Positions 57,606 through 64,000 of a DNA stretch of 64,000 nt are shown here, in pieces. Position 1 is the first letter of the stretch. Each line of letters begins with the position of its first letter. The stretch covers positions 63,350,732 through 63,414,731 of the forward strand of contig NC_080044.1 in the NCBI RefSeq assembly GCF_012489685.1, given 5' to 3'. The position numbers and the translations under genes were made by a program. The notes under the pieces are model-generated. The model made no database searches, was not told the DNA's origin, and saw only the letters and a program-made list of their open reading frames with translations. The stretch comes from Lotus japonicus. Its lineage: Eukaryota > Streptophyta > Magnoliopsida > Fabales > Fabaceae.

Positions 57606-59044
57606 ATGAGCTGGTCTGGAGGAGATTGGATGTGTGGTGCTTGCCAGCACGTAAATTTCAAGAAGAGGGAACAATGCCAAAGTTGTGCATACCCCAAATA
57701 TGGAGGCCCTGACCCAGCAACCTACAGATACAACAGGACTGAAACTTTGGCAGGGGACTGGTATTGCTCCGCTATGAACTGTGGAGCTCACAACTATGCA
57801 AGCAGATCAAACTGCTATAGATGTGGTACAATGAGGGATGATTATTCTTCTGGATATGGGGGGAACATGGCAGGCTCTGGAGGATATGGATCTGATTGCA
57901 GTTTCCCACCTGGATGGAAGAGTGGAGATTGGATTTGCCCTAGGTCAGTTCACATTGTCTTCTTATATTTTGAGCACTGAAATAGTAATCTATTCAGGAA
58001 GAGTAATGATATGTATACATACTGAAATCGTCGACATCCTCCTGACATATGAAAATACTTGTGGACGTTAAAAACCACCACTAACACACGTCGCTTGAGT
58101 GTCACACTATTTATGTATGTTTACATATCATTATTGATTCAGGAAATTGATGCTCTGAAGTGAGGATGAGATCTTCCGTCCTCATTTGGTGTCCCTTCAT
58201 TGTCCCACCAATCAAATTGCGCCATGTAGGCATGAGTTTTACAATTATAACCTTACATGAGTGGTTTTTAAAAAACATGACACAATTTGATTGGTGGAAC
58301 ATGGAAGAGGACAGCAAATGAGAACAGAGGATTTCAACCTCTAAATTGAGGATGAAAGAGTTATAACTTATAACCATTAACTAAAAAAAAATTATACTTG
58401 AGATTTTAAATACGTATAGTTTATTATCATATTGTGCATGTGTTTTATCTCAAGCTCAACCCTCTAAAGCGTTATTCTCTCTGCATTTGTTCAATAAAGA
58501 GCATTCAATTGCAACTTGAAAGACAGATTATATAGCCTAGATGTCCACTGTCATAAATGCTGAATAATGTAATTTATGCATCAAGAAAAGCTGCATTTTC
58601 ATGCATTGAAGGCTCCATCTCCTTTTCTTCCTCCTAGATAAGGAGAGGTTACACTCAGCCCTTGGATATTGGCATAGAGTGACAATAAGAATAAAAGATG
58701 CAGTACTTTTCCAAGCCAAAATAGCTCAGTTAATTTTATTACTCACAATGATACAAATACATGTATCAAATTTCTTCCTGATTTAATTATTTCACCTTTG
58801 TATTTCTTTATGTTACGTAACAGAATTGGCTGTGGAGTGCATAATTATGCTAGCAGGGCAGAATGCTTCAAGTGCAAAATGCCAAGGGACTTTGGTAAGA
58901 AAAGTTTAGTCTTCTTACATTTTTCATCCGTTCTTTTTTGGAAAATATTGTCAAGATGTTTTTCAGAAAAGAAAAGATGCTATTTAATTTAACCTCATTT
59001 TCAATGATAGATTTACTTCTTCCTTTTCAGGTGGGGAAGATTGA
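57606..59044 (+). CDS. RanBP2-type zinc-finger protein, three fingers
   Basis: Exons 57606-57943, 58824-58894 and 59031-59044 with GT-AG borders give 140 residues. There are three RanBP2/NZF fingers: W8 with C10, C13, C24, C27; W52 with C54, C59, C70, C73; W109 with C111, C116, C127, C130. The second and third share N-Y-A-S-R before their last cysteine pair. A Gly/Ser/Tyr-rich linker separates fingers 2 and 3. Arabidopsis has a family of such small proteins (the At5g25490 type). Fingers of this type can bind single-stranded RNA or ubiquitin; RNA binding is my inference. Finger 3 is split by intron 2 between C111 and C116. The last exon supplies only the final four residues. Confidence 0.92.
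58006..58131. mobile_element. TA-flanked MITE in intron 2 of the zinc-finger gene
   Basis: Termini ATGATATGTATACATA and its near-complement TATGTTTACATATCAT, flanked by TA (58004-58005 and 58132-58133). 126 bp; Tc1/Mariner-like by target site. Confidence 0.8.
58161..58352. mobile_element. Foldback MITE in intron 2 of the zinc-finger gene
   Basis: Two inverted arms of about 85 bp share CCACCAATCAAATTG and TCCTC-rich outer ends around a short centre. A relative lies in the leader intron at 57328-57500. Ends are approximate. Confidence 0.7.
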
Positions 59045-61197
59045 AACAAAAATATTTCAGAAGACTTGCAAGATCACTGATTTCTCTTAGCATCTTTCTT
59101 CTCCAAACAACAGTTTTCCATTTTGCTTTTCCTATGTTAAGCTCTGGATAAATCATGGATGAAGGCCTCTGTTATTATCATAGCAATGTTTTTTCAATAG
59201 GAAGGATATCTGGCCGTTGTTGTTTCTTGCTAAATGTAATGACATGAAGGTTATGAATTCCATATATCGTATTTTAAGTGTGTTCTTTACTGAGGTAATT
59301 AAGCTTTAGAACCTACTTTACAGTTGCCAATCTTTCCCATGTTAGCTCCCCAAATTCAAATTCAGATGCACATGAGTATTTGCTTCTGTTTATCACACAC
59401 ACCCTAAGAGTGGAAAGGAAGAGAGATTGGATGCTGGTCAGGAACATCTGCTTCATGGAGGTTCTTCTGTTGAGGTGGTCTAAAGAATGTGTAGCATGAT
59501 TAAATAATATATCAGGCAGAGAATTCAGAACCAAGTCATGGGCCACCATAACCAATAGATTCGACTATACTATTCAGAACCATGTCATGGACCAGCTTCT
59601 CTTTTCTCAAAAATTAATTCTGAAAGCAAGAAGCTACTTACAGATGTTTCTCCGCAGAATTGATTCTGACTGTAGAATCAATTGTAGAAGGATTTCCAAT
59701 TCACAATAAGTCATTAAGTCCACAATCAGAGGATCTGTATGGGCAGCTTATTTCAAAGTCCAGCCTAATCTCCAATCTCTATTAAGCATATAGTCTCTGA
59801 GCAACAAAAGATTAAATATGTAAGAAACTAATGCATTATATAAAAGCAGAGATGCTAAAACTGAATTCCAAACAAATCAAATAAAATTGTTTGCACTAAT
59901 TAATTTGTTGTAGGGCATGAGTACTGTCATGATTCCTTGTTATGACCCAAAATAGGGAAGGCAATCTAACTATCAATTCATGCACAAAGCTTCATTATCT
60001 TTCTGCTATCATCCATTCATTGACATAATAGCAACTTTGGAATTTTTTCAAGTCAAAAAGCATACTTATGTTCTTTCTAAATATTCTAAACTTTCCTTAA
60101 GCTACCTTTTTGTTTAAATGCTTTGAGGATATCAAGCAAAGACCCCAGCATGTTGCAGGGGTCCAAAGAGCTGGACCAGCTATCTGCATAGATCGATGCC
60201 TTTCCTTTCTGGCCATCCCCATCTGCGAAAAAGATGAATCAGATTAAGGAAAGAAATAATACCATTTAACTATATCACAGGATTTACAAACGATTTCAAT
60301 AGGTTCATATTTCATGTTCAGATGAGCACAATAGATTATGCAAAATAATGAAGGCGAAAAGATCCATTTCAACACTTAGTAAAGAAATAAAGTAATCACT
60401 TTCAAGAGGCATCTAAATTCTGCAAATTTAAATTCCTGAACTATCGCAATCAGTAATCATCGAAAACTACATGGACATGTGAAGTAAATGTTTGATTCTA
60501 TAGACATGCTAATAAAAGAACTCACCTCATGCTTGTGGAAATGTTATGCAATAATGCAAGCATCAATACCCCATCAATAGAATAGCCAGCATATTTGGTC
60601 CACCTATAGAACATTGATAGTAGAGCAATAACAACTCTGTGAGTCATTTTATCAAACACAACAACGTCATTAGAAAACACTCTGAAAGCAAGACTCACTC
60701 ACCCCATGGTAGCAAGTTCAGAGTTGTGCTGAGATGGCACATCATAGTGGAGCAGGAAACAATTGCTCAGAATTAAAACTGCACACAGATCGATCATGGA
60801 AGAAAAGCAGACAAGAGGAAACTCCCTCGTTCCTTTTGTTCCCGAATCATGAAACATCTTCGACGAGGTGCTATTACAGTTCAGTGGTTTTGTTTTTTGT
60901 GGATGCTTTTGGAAACTGGATTTCTGGCATAATTCGGTTAATAGATCATGCAGGAATTTCATTCAATATAATTATGCTCCAAAGGTTTGATGATGTTTTT
61001 GCATTGACCAATGTAACTTGGATAGAATGTACTCATAACATGTTCTGATGATGTAGCACTTGCTAATAAGGGTCAACATTAGAATGCAACCATAGAAATT
61101 CTATAGGGAAATAACTTCTTGTGATGTTATATAAAATGTATTGAAGTTATGATAAGAGTTTGTTAAAATAGAAACTTCATACACTTAGTTTAATTCC
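59045..61197. other. Intergenic; possible unassigned exons on the minus strand
   Basis: After the zinc-finger gene's 3' region, minus-strand segments near 60105-60222, 60527-60610 and 60701-60780 look more coding-like and have splice-like borders (for example a CAG acceptor next to 60222 and GTGAG donors near 60526 and 60700). I could not join them in one frame or name a family, so no gene is called. Confidence 0.35.
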
Positions 61198-61286
61198 ATT
61201 ATGGGGTTTTATTCTTTCTCTGATCTTCAAGAATGTATTCCCTAGCCGAGATTTCTACTATTCAAAGAGCGGTGGAGATTGCTATT

Positions 61287-61546
61287 AGCTTGATATTCTG
61301 CGGGTCAACATAGAGAGTGATTCTCTTGAGGTTATTCGGTTGCTTTCTTCCCATGATGTTGACTCTCATCCTTATGGTGATTTGGCACCATATATCTGTC
61401 ACTTATAGTTGGAGCATGAGGCAATGGCGTTCCACCACACTTTTAGAGAAGCAAACTCCATTGTTGACTACTTGGCTCGCATTGGGCGCCACTTTTCATT
61501 TGGTACCCATTTGATTGAGTCTCTTGTAGGAGAATGTCATAGCTAA
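61287..61546 (+). pseudogene. Retroelement RNase H (RVT_3-type) remnant
   Basis: The frame shows V-N-I-E-S-D-S-L-E-V-I near 61300 and H-x-x-R-E-A-N-S-I-V-D-Y-L-A near 61435-61475, the RNase H pattern of plant LINE-type or domesticated RVT_3 proteins, with an in-frame stop at about 61407. It lies directly upstream of a Helitron-like 3' end. Confidence 0.75.
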
Positions 61547-61599
61547 TTAGCTCAGGATAGGGGCGAGACTACATCCTCTAGCTCAGGGCCTGACCCTGA

Positions 61600-61637
61600 T
61601 TGCACTCCACGTGTGTTGCACGAGCTGAAATTACTAG
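61600..61637 (+). mobile_element. Helitron-like 3' terminus
   Basis: CGTGtgttGCACG-type hairpin near 61610-61622, then CTAG at 61634-61637 followed by T. The signal is like that at 16662-16688. The 5' end of this second Helitron was not located. Confidence 0.6.
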
Positions 61638-61760
61638 TGTTTGTTACAAAGACATCTCAAAACATTATTGGGGAATGTGAGGTTAGGAATGTTACAATGT
61701 AACATAACATTCCCGAGTTTGGCACTAGTTTTAAAAATTCCATTCTTGGATATAATGGAT

Positions 61761-62957
61761 GGTGTTGGCTTCCGTGGGTCAGTGGAAAACTGATCCACGG
61801 TGATACATTTTATCCTCCACCGTTGGATTTATTGGTTAAATATTAGGTGATTCAAATTGAAGGTCCCAAATAATCACAATAACAAAAAAACCCCTGATCC
61901 ACTTCCTCACTGGTACAATTAATCTCTTCCGTTCTCACTCCATCTCTGCCACCAAGCTCTGGCATACCACTGTGCTTCTCACCTAAGCCACCACTCCATC
62001 TCTTCCAGTTCTGAGTTTCAATCCATGAATTTATCTCTTCTTTTACCCCCCAAATGTTTTTATACGGAAATTAATCAAAATCCTAACTCTAATTCCAAAT
62101 TGGTACCGAATAATTGAAGCCTTTTTCTTCAATCTAATAACATCGAGACAAGCACTTCAAAATGAAATCTTCATTGTTCATTAGACACAAGAAGATCAGA
62201 TGGCATTATTGTTTTATCCCTTTTCTTCAATCTAATAGCATCAGACCCACACCTCATTTACCCTTTTCTTTAATCAACATTGTTTTATCCTCTTCAATTC
62301 AATAGCATCACACACAAGAGAAGAAAGTCCAGAAATAAAATAAAAAAATCAGTCACAAAACCCCAACTTGCAATCCCACAGCAAATCCATTATTCTCCTT
62401 CCACTTCCGCACAACACAAGCAGCATGGATATCATCGACATAAGACGAAAACCCCAACTTGCAATGCCTTTTTCTTCATCTGCCACAAAACCTTGCAAAA
62501 TTCAGATCCAGCAAAAGGATAAGGAAAGAAACGTTTTTCTTCCAGATCCAGCAAGGGTGAACCCCAAATCACCTTCAGCCTAGCAGGTAGTGCATGGGTT
62601 TCTTGTTTATCGTTTGATTAGCATGGGTTTCTGGCAATTGGTGGTGGTGGTTTCTGAGGTAGGCTGAAAGAAGGAGGATGAGAATGAGGGTGGGGATTTC
62701 TGGTTGTTGATGGTGGACCAGAGAGGAGGGGCCTCGCTAATTTCGAACACTCCGCTTCTATCGCTGTCGCGCGCCATAGTTGCCACCACCGACCACTGGG
62801 ACCAAAACCACAATGGATTCAGTTCAGAGTTTCACCATGGGTGAAGGGTATTTGTGGAAAAACAAAACTATCAAAGGGACAAAATAGTACTTTCAAACCA
62901 TTTATGAAGTGAACCACGGTGTGTCACCAAACTCACTGTCCCACCCAAGACATCGTC
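61761..62957. mobile_element. Probable MULE-like element (1197 bp) with 9-bp TSD
   Basis: Perfect duplication ataatggat at 61752-61760 and 62958-62966. The ends are only weakly inverted (GTGGGTCAGTG left, GTGGGACAGTG in the right complement). The interior is gene-like in composition, with open stretches at 62280-62583 and 62607-62813 (minus) that I cannot identify. The weak termini lower confidence; it could be a Pack-MULE. Confidence 0.6.
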
Positions 62958-62966
62958 ATAATGGAT

Positions 62967-64000
62967 TCCCCAGTATGTAAGTTACACATGCACTCTTGGG
63001 AGCGTTTGTTTGAGAGGTATCTCAAAACATTCTCACTATTGTGAGGTTGGGAATGTAACATTCTCAGGTTTATGTAACATTCTCAGGTTTAGTACAAGTT
63101 TTATATTTTTTGTTCTCGGGTGCGGATAACCCCTTTTTGTCCGATCTTGATATTTGAAATAAGAGAAAAAGAATAAAATACAAAAATATAATTTAGTTTT
63201 CCCATCTTTCTAACAAAATCCAAAAAATGAAAAAATGAAGTAATGAGTCAAAAGCCCAAAAAGAAACTGCTAACCAAATAAGAAGATAATTGACTTTTAG
63301 CATTCATTTATGTTTTTATTTTTATAATCTTAATCGTTTTGAAGATATTATCATTGAAGTTTTAGTCTATTACGAACTTCGGCAACAAAATCTCATATGA
63401 GGGAAAAGAGTAGTGCTGAAAATCAAAGAAATTGAGATTGAATCTCATGGTTAATTATAAGCCGAAAAAAATAGCTTATTTCAATTTTAAAAAATGAATA
63501 GGTAAAATATTACACATGCAGTTAAGTTATTCGTTGTTTTCGAAGGAAAAAATTTAAATGTGTTTTATTCGATGAATGTGTGATGAGTTGAACACATTTC
63601 TAAGTACTAGCGATATTGAACATGTTGTTGTCATAATCATGGCAAATGTGACGTTAATCAAGGCACATTTACATTTTTTGTTCTACGTACTAAACCAACT
63701 TTTGTTTATAATAACACATATTTTATCTTTATAACACCTGTCAGACAAAAAATCTCCGGTGAATATCAGCTAACTACTGGGTTAAAATGCACCAAAGTTA
63801 TGTTTAATCCTGCCATTACAGAAGCAGTGTCTTTCAAATTAATGTCTATTATAATTCATCTTGCTTGATTTGTTCAATCTGCATAACACATATTCTATAG
63901 TTTACAAAAGATCTTAAAATCACATTGCTGACAAATTATACTTAAATCACCATACTTTACAACATCAACTTCGCCAAGATTAACGTTTTTTCTGACAAAA
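62967..64000. other. Intergenic to window end
   Basis: 63015-63120 resembles 61655-61750 on the other side of the 61761-62957 element (shared tctcaaaacatt and aatgtgaggtt-like phrases), so the two may be relatives. Otherwise AT-rich with no gene seen. Confidence 0.5.

Overview
This is a eukaryotic, plant nuclear window: AT-rich, with spliced genes carrying GT-AG introns, plant TATA boxes, and a dense layer of transposons. Two adjacent early nodulin-93 genes, and SINE, TRIM and MITE types that look like those of legumes, suggest a legume (Fabaceae). The species is not determined.

Region 1 (1-17760) is a nest of transposable elements that has been amplified in tandem. A 7.485-kb unit is present as the end of one copy (1-895) and two full copies (896-8380, 8381-15867). 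They are almost identical: the TA microsatellite is 33, 45 or 47 nt long, and I noticed one substitution. The unit holds an LTR fragment, part of a Ty1/copia reverse transcriptase, and a Helitron. The Helitron carries an RNase H remnant, an RPA-like remnant, a helicase pseudogene lacking its ATPase core, and a GC-rich block. Every unit stops inside a Mutator-like element (MULE) nested near the Helitron's 3' end. Only the last Helitron (9564-16688) keeps both termini, and its MULE (15220-16622) is intact with a 9-bp target-site duplication. Joining the flanks of this Helitron restores continuous copia reverse-transcriptase sequence, which fixes both ends to the base. Further right a 311-bp TRIM sits in the same copia remnant.

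Region 2 (17760-27745) has no gene I can support. It holds a hAT-like element with an 8-bp TSD, LINE 3' ends (one with a 12-bp TSD splitting a SINE), an 80-bp tandem repeat and a MULE-type MITE.

Region 3 (27748-48000) holds most of the genes: an AGC VIII protein kinase of the PINOID/WAG type (27846-29877, two exons), an endogenous caulimovirid fragment on the minus strand (about 36458-39840, with RT-RNase H, a downstream ORF broken by one stop, promoter, poly(A) signal and primer-binding site), the tandem ENOD93-like pair (41546-42400 and 44682-45378, four exons each), and an intronless PPR-DYW editing factor resembling OTP82 (45608-47809, minus). Stowaway, PIF/Harbinger, hAT-like and long-TIR elements and a SINE lie between them.

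Region 4 (48000-64000) holds one gene, a three-finger RanBP2-type zinc-finger protein (57606-59044) whose introns contain small foldback elements. Around it lie MULE-type elements with perfect 9-bp TSDs, a SINE with a 15-bp TSD, a probable TRIM and a Helitron 3' end. The genes show no shared pathway. The most informative feature is the nested, tandemly amplified Helitron/MULE array. I found no convincing new defence, RNA-guided or biosynthetic system.
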